Source of the DNA: Niallia circulans | Lineage (GTDB): Bacteria; Bacillota; Bacilli; Bacillales; Cytobacillaceae | Reading direction: 5' to 3' | DNA: 64,000 nucleotides | Assembly (NCBI RefSeq): GCF_003726095.1 | Contig: NZ_CP026031.1 | Coordinates: forward strand, 1,612,001 to 1,676,000 | In this document: positions 55,428 through 64,000 of the stretch, piece after piece | Position numbering within the stretch: the first letter of the stretch is position 1 | Layout of the letters: every line of letters begins with the position of its first letter | Notes under the pieces: model-generated | Seen by the model: only the letters and a program-made list of their open reading frames with translations | Database searches by the model: none | Told to the model about the DNA's origin: nothing | Made by a program: the position numbers and the translations under genes

Positions 55428-55907
55428 TTACCACCGCAGTAATGAACGTTTCTTTTTTGTAAATACATGGCCAAGAAAACCAACTAGTACCCCTAATAAA
55501 GCTCCTCCTAACACCTCTTGAGGCTGGTGGCCAAGCATTTCTTTCAGTTTTTTTGGCTGCTGCTCCTTAAAGGCGATATTTTTGTCTTTATTAATTTTAT
55601 CGACTAACTCGCCTAAATCATTCACTTTTAAGGTTAATTCACCAGTCTGTCTTCTAATCCCTTGTGCATCATACATAACAATTAAACCAAAAATTAAAGA
55701 CATAGCAAAGTCAATGGTTGGTAAACCACGCTTTAATGCAATAAATGTTGTAAGGGAAGATACGCCTGCCGAATGAGAGCTTGGCATTCCGCCTGATTGA
55801 AAAAACAAACCTTTATCCCACTTCTTTGTTTTTAAAAATTGTATAGGTATCTTTAGAAACTGTGCCATCCCAATACTAATTAAAGCAACATAAATGCCCT
55901 TATTCAT
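55428..55907 (-). CDS. divergent PAP2 family membrane protein (YuiD-like)
   Basis: 159 residues from ATG 55907 (GAGGTG ahead). Divergent PAP2 family (DUF212/YuiD): membrane segments at the start, the middle and the end, with GGMPSSHSAGVSSLTTFIAL (the SSHSA phosphatase motif), YDAQGIRRQTGE and LGHQPQEVLGGALLGV. May dephosphorylate a lipid phosphate in the membrane. Substrate unknown. Confidence 0.85.
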   Translation of the reverse strand: MNKGIYVALISIGMAQFLKIPIQFLKTKKWDKGLFFQSGGMPSSHSAGVSSLTTFIALKRGLPTIDFAMSLIFGLIVMYDAQGIRRQTGELTLKVNDLGELVDKINKDKNIAFKEQQPKKLKEMLGHQPQEVLGGALLGVLVGFLGHVFTKKKRSLLRW

Positions 55908-56016
55908 CTTCATCACCTCTTTTAAATAGTCTCTTTCTTTATGGATGATATTATTCTTGGTTGTTCATACTATGAATGAATTTTTATTTCCACAACTAGT
56001 TGATGAGGTGAATACA

Positions 56017-56151
56017 ATGAGTAAAAACCATGGAAACAGAGGAAAAACAGCTGGAGGAGTAAATCCACAAGGCTACGGTCAAGACGCCGATATAACTCCA
56101 TCTCCAAAAAGTAAATTGGAAAATGCAGCGAAAAAGAAAAATACAAAGTAA
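56017..56151 (+). CDS. sspL: small acid-soluble spore protein L
   Basis: 44 residues, basic, ATG 56017 after GATGAGGTG. Matches the SspL pattern: KTAGGVNPQGYG in the first half and KSKLENAAKKKNTK at the end. Minor spore core protein, expected to be made in the forespore. Its position beside the 5'-3' exonuclease is as in Bacillus. Supports a spore-forming host. Confidence 0.82.
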   Translation: MSKNHGNRGKTAGGVNPQGYGQDADITPSPKSKLENAAKKKNTK

Positions 56152-56378
56152 TGATAGTCCAGTAATTCTCTATGAGGATGGGGCTGTATTAAAGCCTCAT
56201 CCAGCTTCTCTTATTCTTTTCCCCCTTCTTACAAATAGACATAGAACAAAGGAACAGAAAAAAATATTGTGTAAAAAATGTAAATGTCTAGTTTCCCTTT
56301 AAAAAACAAAACGAATAAAAAAAGATTATACGAAACATTCCATTAACATTCCGCCTAATCTTTTGGGTTAATCTTTTA

Positions 56379-57278
56379 TTAAAATAAAGTAAGTGCCTCT
56401 TTCTTTTCTACATAATGATGAAATCTTTTAAACTCTAGCTCTTCGAATTTTTTTACTGCAGTTTCTGGATTGATATTTAAGTAACTGTCTTCTAGCAAAC
56501 AGCTTACTGGTACGTCACATTTAATTTCTGCTAATTGCCTGCTTAAATGAAGCATTTCAAGATCCGCTTCAATCTTTGTTCGTTGTCCCTTTGTAAGAAG
56601 GGATAAATTAGCTAGAATTCCTTCGACATTCTCATGAACTTGCAGCAGCTTCAATGCTGTTTTTTCGCCAATTCCTTTAACTCCGGGGTAATTGTCGCTT
56701 GTATCGCCCATTAAGCCTTTTAAATCAATCATTTGTTTTGGCGTTATTCCTTTTTCTTCTTGAAAACTAGAAGGTGTATAAAGCATATAATTACCATAGC
56801 CTTTCTTTAATAGAGCTACGGAAATATGGTCATCTAATAATTGCAGGATATCCTGATCTCCTGTAAGAATAGTGACATTTGCTTCCCCCTTCATTTGCTT
56901 TGCGATCGTTCCTATACAATCATCTGCTTCAAATCCTGCTACGCCTATATTCGGTACATTAAAACTTTCGACAACTTCCTTTACTAAATCAAATTGTGGA
57001 ATGAGTTCAACTGGGGCTTCCGAACGATTCGCTTTATACGAAGGATACATTTCTGTGCGAAATGTTGTACTCCCCATATCCCAGCAGACCGCCACATGAG
57101 AGGGATTAAAATGTTCAATCGCTGTAAAAAAATGTTTTACAAAACCATGAATCGCATTGGTTGGAATTCCTTTTGTATTGACCATAAATTGACCTGTTAC
57201 TGCTGTAGCAAAAAATGCACGAAATAATAGCGCCATTCCATCTACTAACATTAGGTTTGCCTGTTTCTCCTTGTTCAA
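56379..57278 (-). CDS. ypcP: 5'-3' exonuclease (YpcP/ExoA-type)
   Basis: 299 residues if TTG 57278 is used (AAAGGAGA ahead, spacing 8). FEN/Pol I exonuclease domain: LMLVDGMALLFRAFFA, CWDMGSTTFRTEMYPSYKANR, GFEADDCIGTIA, LTGDQDILQLL and DLKGLMGDTSDNYPGVKGIGEKTA (in part LKGLMGDTSDNYPGVKG). It removes RNA primers and flaps from the 5' end and overlaps in role with DNA polymerase I. Confidence 0.92.
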   Translation of the reverse strand: MNKEKQANLMLVDGMALLFRAFFATAVTGQFMVNTKGIPTNAIHGFVKHFFTAIEHFNPSHVAVCWDMGSTTFRTEMYPSYKANRSEAPVELIPQFDLVKEVVESFNVPNIGVAGFEADDCIGTIAKQMKGEANVTILTGDQDILQLLDDHISVALLKKGYGNYMLYTPSSFQEEKGITPKQMIDLKGLMGDTSDNYPGVKGIGEKTALKLLQVHENVEGILANLSLLTKGQRTKIEADLEMLHLSRQLAEIKCDVPVSCLLEDSYLNINPETAVKKFEELEFKRFHHYVEKKEALTLF

Positions 57279-57395
57279 AATGCATCTCTCCTTTATATCC
57301 ATTAGTTCATTATAACAGAATCTCCAAAAATTGTGGCTGGTAGCTTTTTCTTTTTCTATTACTTACTTAAAAGAATAAATATCCGCTTAAGTATA

Positions 57396-57424
57396 TTGAC
57401 AATATTTCGTTATTGTTTTATAGT
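57396..57424 (+). promoter_or_regulatory. promoter of the GntR-ABC operon
   Basis: TTGACA (57396-57401), 17-base spacer, TATAGT (57419-57424): a strong sigma-A promoter. Confidence 0.82.
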
Positions 57425-57444
57425 TGATTACACAACTAATCAAC
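57423..57444 (+). promoter_or_regulatory. operator for the YtrA-like GntR regulator
   Basis: Perfect inverted repeat GTTGATTA (57423-57430), CACAAC, TAATCAAC (57437-57444), overlapping the -10 box and the transcription start, ideally placed for repression. Confidence 0.72.
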
Positions 57445-57473
57445 CAATCAACGTTATAAGGAAGGGGTAGATC

Positions 57474-57845
57474 GTGAAAGCTGTTTTTGATGATTCAAAA
57501 CCTATTTTCCAGCAAATTTCAGATATGATTGCGAATGAAATCGTCGAAGGTGAGTTATTAGAAGGTGACCAAATTCCTTCCACCACCGAAATTTCTAAAT
57601 TTTATCAAGTGAATCGTGCAACGGTGCAAAAAGGACTCGCTGCATTAGTGGAAGCTGGATATGTATATAAGCAACGGGGAGTTGGAATGTTTGTTTCTAA
57701 AAATGCTAAGCAAAAGTTGCTTGAAAAGCGCAAAGAAGAATTCTACAACGATTATTTAAAACCAATGTTTGAGGAAGCAAAGCGTCTTGAATTAAAAAAA
57801 GAAGAATTACTAAAAATAATTAAGGAGGATTATAAGCATGATTAA
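57474..57845 (+). CDS. GntR family regulator, YtrA type
   Basis: 123 residues, GTG start after AAGGGG. N-terminal winged helix (PIFQQISDMIANEIVEGEL, VNRATVQKGLAALVEAGYV, RGVGMFV) with a short helical C-terminal tail in place of an effector domain, typical of YtrA-type repressors of ABC operons. It overlaps the ABC ATPase gene by 8 bp. Confidence 0.9.
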   Translation: MKAVFDDSKPIFQQISDMIANEIVEGELLEGDQIPSTTEISKFYQVNRATVQKGLAALVEAGYVYKQRGVGMFVSKNAKQKLLEKRKEEFYNDYLKPMFEEAKRLELKKEELLKIIKEDYKHD

Positions 57846-58713
57846 ACTTGAAAATGTCTCTTTTTCATATGGAAATACGCCTGCTCTGCGGAATGTAAGT
57901 ATTGAGGAATCAGAACCAATCATCATGGGTCTCTGGGGTCGAAATGGTTCTGGTAAAACAACGTTTATGAAACTTTTAGCAGGCATGGAGGATATTGATG
58001 CTGGTACGATCAATGTAAGTGGGATTACCCCATATAATAATACAGAAACAATGAACAATATCACTTATATACAAGAAAATCATCCATTCTCGATTCTCTG
58101 GAATGTCGAAGATGCCTTACATTACGGTGCATTATTTAACAAAAACTGGGATGCAGAATTAGCCGAACATCTGGTTTCTCTATTCGAACTACCACGAAAA
58201 AAGAAAATCAAGAATTTTTCTAAAGGAATGCAAACGATGTTACAAATCATCCTTGGTTTAGCTAGTAAATCACCTGTAACGATTATGGACGAACCAACAA
58301 ATGGACTGGATGCTCATATGAGAAAACAGTTCTATGACGCACTTTTAAATACGTATGAAGAAGATCCACGTTTAATCATTCTATCGACACATCATATTGA
58401 TGAAATGGAAGCATTGTGTGAAAAAATTGCCGTCATTAACGAGCAGACAATCGTACGGTTTGAGGAAACAGAAGAATTAAAAAGTCGTGGAGTTCATTTA
58501 TCTGGATTAGCTTCAGCAATTGAGCCTTTAATAGAAGGATATCCCATTTTAGAGAAAAGAAAACTCGGAAAACAAATGACTGTGATGATGGACGACATCT
58601 ATTCGGATAACTGGATATCTAAAGCAAAAGATGCAGGTGTTACTATAGAAAAAGCTAAATTACAGGATTATCTTGTTAACTATACAACCAGAAAAGAGGG
58701 ACAAAAAATATGA
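57838..58713 (+). CDS. ABC transporter ATP-binding protein
   Basis: 291 residues. Walker A GRNGSGKTT, signature FSKGMQTML (variant), Walker B VTIMDEPTNGLD, and switch LSTHHIDEM. It energises the permease encoded next. In YtrA-type operons such exporters are induced by cell-wall antibiotics; the substrate here is unknown. Confidence 0.92.
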   Translation: MIKLENVSFSYGNTPALRNVSIEESEPIIMGLWGRNGSGKTTFMKLLAGMEDIDAGTINVSGITPYNNTETMNNITYIQENHPFSILWNVEDALHYGALFNKNWDAELAEHLVSLFELPRKKKIKNFSKGMQTMLQIILGLASKSPVTIMDEPTNGLDAHMRKQFYDALLNTYEEDPRLIILSTHHIDEMEALCEKIAVINEQTIVRFEETEELKSRGVHLSGLASAIEPLIEGYPILEKRKLGKQMTVMMDDIYSDNWISKAKDAGVTIEKAKLQDYLVNYTTRKEGQKI

Positions 58714-59429
58714 ATACTTTTAGAGGACCATTCCGATTAATGATGCGAGAAATGAGCATGACATTTTATATCAACGTTTGTATTACTTTTGTTCTGTTTG
58801 TTTTTTATAATATTTTAGGATATATAGGTGTAGCAGAATCTGGTTCCTTCATTTTGTTCGGTCCCCTATTTGTCGTTTTCCTTTCATTCCCATTTATTAA
58901 TTTTACTAGTTATCAATATATCCTTTCATTAGGCGGGACAAGAAAACAGTTTGTATTAGCTTTCTATCTTTCCGCAGTCATTTATAGTGTTTTGAGTGGA
59001 GTAATCCTTAATTTATTCTATCTTTTCACTACACTATTAACAAGCGGCAATTATCTTTTTCACTTTGCAAAATCCATCCACACCACAAACTGGCTTATTT
59101 ATTTTTGGATAGATTTTTCTTGGATTTTCTTTCTATTTAGTTTGGGAATGCTAGCAAAAACGGTTTGGTTTAATTATGGAACGGCGTTTTTACTCGCTGC
59201 ATCCACGTTACTGCTAATACTCGGAACGATTGCTGTTATATTTGGTGATATGAGCATCTTCATAACCACATTTTTTGAACATCATTTAAAATTTGTTGCC
59301 ATTTTATTTGGATTATCAATTGTTTTTCTTTTATTGTCTTATTCCTTAATGAAAAATGCACCTTTAGAAAAAGGAGGACGGTTGAATTTCAAACAATTTA
59401 AACGAAATAATGTAGTCATTCATAGGTAA
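58710..59429 (+). CDS. ABC transporter permease-like membrane protein
   Basis: 239 residues with six membrane segments (for example INVCITFVLFVFYNILGYIG, GMLAKTVWFNYGTAFLL). It overlaps the ATPase gene by 4 bp (ATGA). Forms with it a two-gene export system. It resembles YtrC/YtrD-type permeases in layout. Confidence 0.82.
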   Translation: MNTFRGPFRLMMREMSMTFYINVCITFVLFVFYNILGYIGVAESGSFILFGPLFVVFLSFPFINFTSYQYILSLGGTRKQFVLAFYLSAVIYSVLSGVILNLFYLFTTLLTSGNYLFHFAKSIHTTNWLIYFWIDFSWIFFLFSLGMLAKTVWFNYGTAFLLAASTLLLILGTIAVIFGDMSIFITTFFEHHLKFVAILFGLSIVFLLLSYSLMKNAPLEKGGRLNFKQFKRNNVVIHR

Positions 59430-59520
59430 ACAAACACTATAGATAAATAATAGAATATGAATATTGAGGGCAGCATCTATGAGTCTAACGAGGCATTCGG
59501 ATCCGCCACAAGGAAATAAA

Positions 59521-59554
59521 GCCAAACAATCACTTAAAAGTTTGATTGTTTGGC
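59521..59554 (+). terminator. terminator of the GntR-ABC operon
   Basis: GCCAAACAATCA (59521-59532) pairs with TGATTGTTTGGC (59543-59554), T-rich after it. Confidence 0.8.
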
Positions 59555-59610
59555 CCTATTTTTGTTCATTTCCCATAAAATTAAAAGTTAGTCTCATTCT
59601 TTATATTTTT

Positions 59611-60486
59611 TCAAAGAGAATTCTCCTCTTTTTCATCTTTCAAGTCAATTGGCAAACAGGTTTCAACTTCATTTTCTTCATAAGAAATCCAATCACTAAA
59701 ACTGCCTGGATAAAGCTTGACCTTATCAAGTCCAGCCATTTTTAAGGAAATAAAATTAGGAGTAGCAGTTATGCCAGAACCACAATAGACAATATATTCT
59801 TTATTTGCATCTAGAGAAGAGAATCTACTCTTTTGCTCCCTTTCTGCTAAAAAGAAGCCGTTTTCTATCCCTTCTGTCCATACAAAGTTTATTGCTCCTG
59901 GAATATGTCCCTTTTTCTTATCAATTGGCTCTATTTCTCCTGTATACCTTTTATGCTCCCTAGAATCAATCAATATCTTATCTTGGTCTTTTGTTTTTAC
60001 TAATTCTGAAACCTCCTCATAAGTGGCAATCATATGCGACTGAATCAGAGGAGAGAAATTACTCTTTGAAAAAGCAGGGACTTCTTGTGAAGTAGGATAA
60101 TCCTTCTTTAGCCATTCCTTATAGCCGCCATCTAAAATGTATGTTTTCGAATGACCTATATAGTTCATTAACCACCATAGTCTCCCGGAAGATGCCCCAT
60201 CCCCATTATCATAGGCAATGACTATTGTATCCTTTGCAACACCTATGTTTTCTAACTTATGAACAAATTCTTCTATATTTGGCAATGGATGCCGTCCCCC
60301 ATGGTTGCTTATTGGAGCGGAAAGATCTTTTTCCAGGTGAAAATAAACACTATTTGGGATATGACCTTTTTTATACCACTCGATACCGGCATCAGGATTC
60401 TTTAAATCACAGCGACAATCAATTACCCTAATCGTATCTTGATCTATGTTTTTATTTAACCAATCAACACTTTTTACAATTTCCAT
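59611..60486 (-). CDS. sulfurtransferase (two rhodanese domains)
   Basis: 291 residues from ATG 60486 (GGAGGGATAACG). Two rhodanese domains: VIDCRCDLKNPDAG and IAYDNGDGASSGRLWWL in the first, ILIDSREHKRYTGEIEP and the active-site loop YCGSGITAT (Cys) in the second. Likely thiosulfate or 3-mercaptopyruvate sulfurtransferase. Follows dynA by 28 bp and is probably co-transcribed. Confidence 0.9.
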   Translation of the reverse strand: MEIVKSVDWLNKNIDQDTIRVIDCRCDLKNPDAGIEWYKKGHIPNSVYFHLEKDLSAPISNHGGRHPLPNIEEFVHKLENIGVAKDTIVIAYDNGDGASSGRLWWLMNYIGHSKTYILDGGYKEWLKKDYPTSQEVPAFSKSNFSPLIQSHMIATYEEVSELVKTKDQDKILIDSREHKRYTGEIEPIDKKKGHIPGAINFVWTEGIENGFFLAEREQKSRFSSLDANKEYIVYCGSGITATPNFISLKMAGLDKVKLYPGSFSDWISYEENEVETCLPIDLKDEKEENSL

Positions 60487-60514
60487 CGTTATCCCTCCAC
60501 GACTGTTCTCTTTT

Positions 60515-63500
60515 CTAATTCGTTTGTTGCGCAAACTCTGTTTGTACTGATTCTTTAATAATCCACTCTAGTTTTTCAATATTTTCATGTTCAGTTAATA
60601 ATGCCGTTTTGCCATCATAATATTCGGCTACTTGTTCTTTCAGATTAACAAGAAGTATATCGATATGTTGTGCAAACAATTCTTTATAAAAAGCAAAAAA
60701 GGAGTTAGTTTGTTCCTTTATATATTTGTTACCATGCTCATCCACCAATTGTTCCATTTCTACTCCCATATTCTTTCGTTCATTCTTTTCAAAAAAACTC
60801 TTCGGATTTTTGTAATATTTGATGCCAATTTTATTAAGAATAGTATCTAATTCTTTAAAAGGGGCATGAAATATTATATTAGAATCTAACTCTCTTTCTA
60901 TTTCTTCTTGTAAACGAATTTCTTTATTGATAGACTGAATCAAATGCCGAACTTCCTCATAACCCTCTATTTTTTGTTTATAAAAGAGTTGATCTAGTCT
61001 CACGTTTACTGCTCGTAACTCTTGTTCAAATTCAAAATTCAACTGAATGAGAAACGAAGTAGTCGCAAGTGATATTTCCCTTTTCTTATTGTCTCCTCGT
61101 AAGATTGATGGATGATAAGCTTCCTTCATTATCTCATGCAGTCGAAACATCACTCTTTGCTTTATATAAAACAATTGCTCCTCTACTTCCATTTTGAATT
61201 TTTCCAGAGCATGCTGGAAATCTTTACTTTCTATTTGAGATAGAATGGTCCATTTTTCCTCCTTCAATCTCGATAACTCTTGTTCTGCTACTTCTTTTTT
61301 TGCAAAAGTTGATTCCACCAATTTCTTTAATAAATCTATTGTTTCCACGTAATCTTTTTGAGCAGATTGAAGCATCATAGACAGCCACTCATGTTCGATA
61401 AAGTCATACATTTGTTCTTCTGCTTTTTGCATCCACTTCCCGTAAACATCATGCTTATAATAAAGACTAGAAACAGGAAGAATTCTTGGCGAACGTATCC
61501 CATATAACTGCAATTGCTCTTGCAGATATTCCTCTACTGCTGCTTGCTCTTCTTGATCCTTTGCTAAATCAATTGCATTAATGACAAAGAATATTTTATC
61601 CTTTTCAAAGGCATCCTTTAATCGTCCAAGCTGCATTAAAAACGCACGGTCTGCTTTGGAAAATGCGTGATTATAGTAGCTGACATAAAAAATACAATCT
61701 GCCTTTTTCATAAATTCAAAGCTTAATTCCGTATGTCTGCTGTTAATGGAGTCTCCTCCTGGAGTATCAACAAGTGTTATTCCTTTTCTCGTAATCTGAC
61801 AATCAAAATAAACATCAATGGATGCCACGAAACAAGAGGTCTCTTCTATTGCCACATAATTTGAAAGCTCTTCTAATTCAATATTGGTCTCACTGCCTAA
61901 ATAATGGCGATGGTCAGAATACCCTTTCAGGAAAGCTTGAAGATAGCGAAATTCATTAGCATATCTCTCCATTGGATTTGCCGCGAGCGTGTTTATTATC
62001 TTTTGTGCAGCTTCTAAAGAATTGGCCTCTTCCTTCACTAGCTGTAAATAGTCATTTATTTCTCTAAGCATTTCTGACTCTGACTTCCATTTTACAATAA
62101 CTGTTTTATGTGGATGCTCTTCATCAATTGGTAATATTCTGTTTATGGTAGCAGTTGTTGGGTTTGGTGATACCGGCAAAATGGGATAATCAAGTAATGC
62201 ATTGGCAAATGAAGATTTTCCAGCACTAAAAGCTCCAAATAAGCATATAGTATATGTTCGATTTTCAATAATGGCAGCTTTATGGAATAAATTCTTCGCT
62301 ATATGCGCAAATCCCTTTACTTGTTGAAGCCTGCTGCTTAAAAAGCGCAACTGTTTTAATAATAAATCTGTATCCATTTCCTTCCTTTCGTTTTGTTTTT
62401 GAACTTCAGCAGGTTTTAGATTCTTTTGTACGTTTTTTGTTTTGGAAGAGGATAGTGACCGATAAGTTATCTCTTCCTCGCTTGTATCAAGTAAACTTCG
62501 CAAAATGCTCTCGTCTACGTTTTGTGCTTCACAAAGATGTTCCAGCTCTTCTTTCCACACTTGCCATTTAGTCTCTACTTCTTCTTTTTTCACCTTACAG
62601 TTTACAAATGCTTGCCATTTCTTTTGTTCTTTTAGAAGGTTTTCTTTTTCAATCTGTAATTGTTGCTTTCGTTCTTCTTTCCACCTATTAAATAGTTGGG
62701 TGATTTCCTTCCTGAAAGACTGCTTCAAATCATTTTCAACTGTTTCACAATAGACTAGAACATAATTTTCGGAAAGCTGTGCGTTTTTATTTACTAACGC
62801 TTTTAATGTCTGGATACTTAAAATAGATGTCAGTCCTTTAATTAGCGAAAAAAACTCTGCCTTCCCCTGTTTCTCAAAAAACTGAGATAATGGTGTTATT
62901 AATTGAATTTGAACAAGCTTTTCCAATTCTGTGTAAAAAGTTAAAAGTCTATCTTCTCTTTCCTTTTGCGTTTTGCTTTTACTACCAAATAGGCCAATTT
63001 TAAAATTTTTCTGTTCTGATTCTAGATATGATTTAGCCAGTTCCCGAAGATTATATGGCATGATATAGGCATTCTTAATAATTGAATGCCACTCATTTTC
63101 TAATGACATTACTGTTTTATTTTCAGTTTCATCCATTGTTTGAATGGCTTTTTTGGTTGACTCTAAGCTTGCTTCTAAAGAATGATACTCTTCTTCTGTT
63201 AATTCTGATAACTGATCTTCGAAAGGAGCGATTATTTCAGCATTCTTTGTTTCTATAAAGGAAATATGATCTTTATATAGCTTTTGAAAAGATTCTTCCA
63301 AGGAGTAAGGCAGTATTAACTCTTGTTCTTCCATTTTTCTTATAATATAGGTCTTTAATTCTGCCAATCCTTGATAGAAATAATTGGTTTCGATTAAGGT
63401 TGTAAAGAATATTTTCTCTGGCTTTATCCCATAGGATAAAAAAGAATCATATACACTTTGCTTAAAATCTGCAAACGAAATTTCTACTTCTCGATGTTTA

Positions 63501-64000
63501 TCCATCTGATTAACAATTAACACAAATTTCTTACCTGAATCCACAAGCTCTTTTGTAAAGTCAAAGTTGATTTCCGACTGAACATGATTATAATCAACTA
63601 CATAAAAAATAATATCTGCAAGATGGATACTAGATTCTGTTGCTAATTGATGAGCTTGATCTGTACTATCTATTCCTGGGGTATCCATTAAAATAGCATT
63701 CTTTATTAGCAGCTCCGTATCTAATTGAACCTCTAATTCCTTTATATCCTCCACTCTTTCTGTTGCCTGTAGAACTGTTTTGATATCAAGCACTTCTTTA
63801 TAGACATCTGCTTGATTAGAATGATATAAAACTTTCAGCTGCTTGCCACCCTTTTTTACTCGGATAATATTAGCTGTTGTTGGAATAGGACTTGTTGGTA
63901 AAACTGTTGTACCAACTAGGTTGTTAATCATGCTTGATTTCCCGGCAGAATAATGACCACAAAAAGTTGCAATAAATTCTTGTCTTGTCGCTTTTTTAAT
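60515..64000 (-). CDS. dynA: dynamin-like membrane GTPase DynA (YpbR), 5' end outside window
   Basis: 1161 residues visible; family length about 1190. Two fused dynamin-like modules. Module 1: P-loop GHYSAGKSS at the very edge, switch PTSPIPTTANI, G3 DTPGID, G4 NQMD. Module 2: P-loop GAFSAGKSS (about residue 580), PVSPNPTTATI, G3 DTPGGDS, G4 INAIDLA. Long helical stalk segments lie between. DynA mends membrane and guards against phage and pore damage in Bacillus subtilis. Start lies beyond 64000. Confidence 0.94.
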   Translation of the reverse strand: MKKATRQEFIATFCGHYSAGKSSMINNLVGTTVLPTSPIPTTANIIRVKKGGKQLKVLYHSNQADVYKEVLDIKTVLQATERVEDIKELEVQLDTELLIKNAILMDTPGIDSTDQAHQLATESSIHLADIIFYVVDYNHVQSEINFDFTKELVDSGKKFVLIVNQMDKHREVEISFADFKQSVYDSFLSYGIKPEKIFFTTLIETNYFYQGLAELKTYIIRKMEEQELILPYSLEESFQKLYKDHISFIETKNAEIIAPFEDQLSELTEEEYHSLEASLESTKKAIQTMDETENKTVMSLENEWHSIIKNAYIMPYNLRELAKSYLESEQKNFKIGLFGSKSKTQKEREDRLLTFYTELEKLVQIQLITPLSQFFEKQGKAEFFSLIKGLTSILSIQTLKALVNKNAQLSENYVLVYCETVENDLKQSFRKEITQLFNRWKEERKQQLQIEKENLLKEQKKWQAFVNCKVKKEEVETKWQVWKEELEHLCEAQNVDESILRSLLDTSEEEITYRSLSSSKTKNVQKNLKPAEVQKQNERKEMDTDLLLKQLRFLSSRLQQVKGFAHIAKNLFHKAAIIENRTYTICLFGAFSAGKSSFANALLDYPILPVSPNPTTATINRILPIDEEHPHKTVIVKWKSESEMLREINDYLQLVKEEANSLEAAQKIINTLAANPMERYANEFRYLQAFLKGYSDHRHYLGSETNIELEELSNYVAIEETSCFVASIDVYFDCQITRKGITLVDTPGGDSINSRHTELSFEFMKKADCIFYVSYYNHAFSKADRAFLMQLGRLKDAFEKDKIFFVINAIDLAKDQEEQAAVEEYLQEQLQLYGIRSPRILPVSSLYYKHDVYGKWMQKAEEQMYDFIEHEWLSMMLQSAQKDYVETIDLLKKLVESTFAKKEVAEQELSRLKEEKWTILSQIESKDFQHALEKFKMEVEEQLFYIKQRVMFRLHEIMKEAYHPSILRGDNKKREISLATTSFLIQLNFEFEQELRAVNVRLDQLFYKQKIEGYEEVRHLIQSINKEIRLQEEIERELDSNIIFHAPFKELDTILNKIGIKYYKNPKSFFEKNERKNMGVEMEQLVDEHGNKYIKEQTNSFFAFYKELFAQHIDILLVNLKEQVAEYYDGKTALLTEHENIEKLEWIIKESVQTEFAQQTN

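Noticed and set aside
1..64000. Prophage, CRISPR array, tRNA or rRNA genes
   Set aside because: No structural phage genes, no regularly spaced repeats and no tRNA cloverleaf or rRNA sequence noticed on either strand.

Overview
The window is low-GC Firmicute DNA of Bacillus type, probably a Niallia or Bacillus relative. It carries much of the ypm-ypl-ypj-yph-yp block known from Bacillus subtilis (ypmS, ypmR, degV, ilvA, yplQ, dfrA, thyA, ypjP, ypiP, brxA, then cspD, ypeQ, ypeP, ypdQ, sspL, ypcP and dynA). It also has AGGAGG ribosome binding sites, a spore protein gene (sspL), a sporulation-type orphan kinase and ECF-type promoters. No rRNA, tRNA or CRISPR array was seen. Both ends cut a gene: an RsgA-type GTPase on the left and the dynamin-like DynA on the right.

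Layout. 1-8.9 kb: RsgA paralogue behind an apparent ribosome-controlled attenuator, a DUF4397 protein, ypmS-ypmR, an orphan histidine kinase, degV, ilvA and the hemolysin III homologue. 9.0-13.8 kb: a mannose-family PTS with a SIS-domain deglycase and a divergent GntR regulator, resembling fructoselysine or glucoselysine uptake; both divergent promoters carry the same CTTGTATG site. 14.0-16.1 kb: dfrA-thyA and an anthrax-lethal-factor-like secreted metalloprotease. 16.3-27.3 kb: a large tellurite/Ter stress island with three TerD proteins, TerC, TelA, YceG, and a four-gene set (CitE-like lyase, two phosphoribosyltransferase-type proteins, HAD phosphatase) that has been predicted to make an unknown nucleoside-like metabolite. 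Two ECF-type promoters (TGAAAC-N16/17-CGTA) head its two halves.

27.3-46.9 kb: chromosomal housekeeping and redox genes (ypjP, ypiP, brxA, cvfC, yfmR, HD hydrolase), an amidohydrolase with a 1033-residue GNAT fusion, MerR regulator, glutathione peroxidase, fhs, metA (acetyl-CoA type by residues E111 and C142), AIM24, mntR and topB. 46.98-50.06 kb: a 3.1-kb IS1380/ISEcp1-type composite unit: an internally deleted IS copy, two small unknown genes, and a complete IS copy, with ATAGAA on both outer sides.

50.2-64 kb: an aromatic-acid-exporter-like protein coupled to a barrel-sandwich protein, cspD, ypeQ, two RNase H family proteins, YuiD-like PAP2 protein, sspL, 5'-3' exonuclease, a YtrA-type GntR/ABC operon with a clear operator, a two-domain sulfurtransferase and DynA. 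Palindromic intergenic repeats with a shared core sit at about 13.9, 42.5 and 54.9 kb.

All functions are read from motifs, length, gene order and remembered families; no database search was run.
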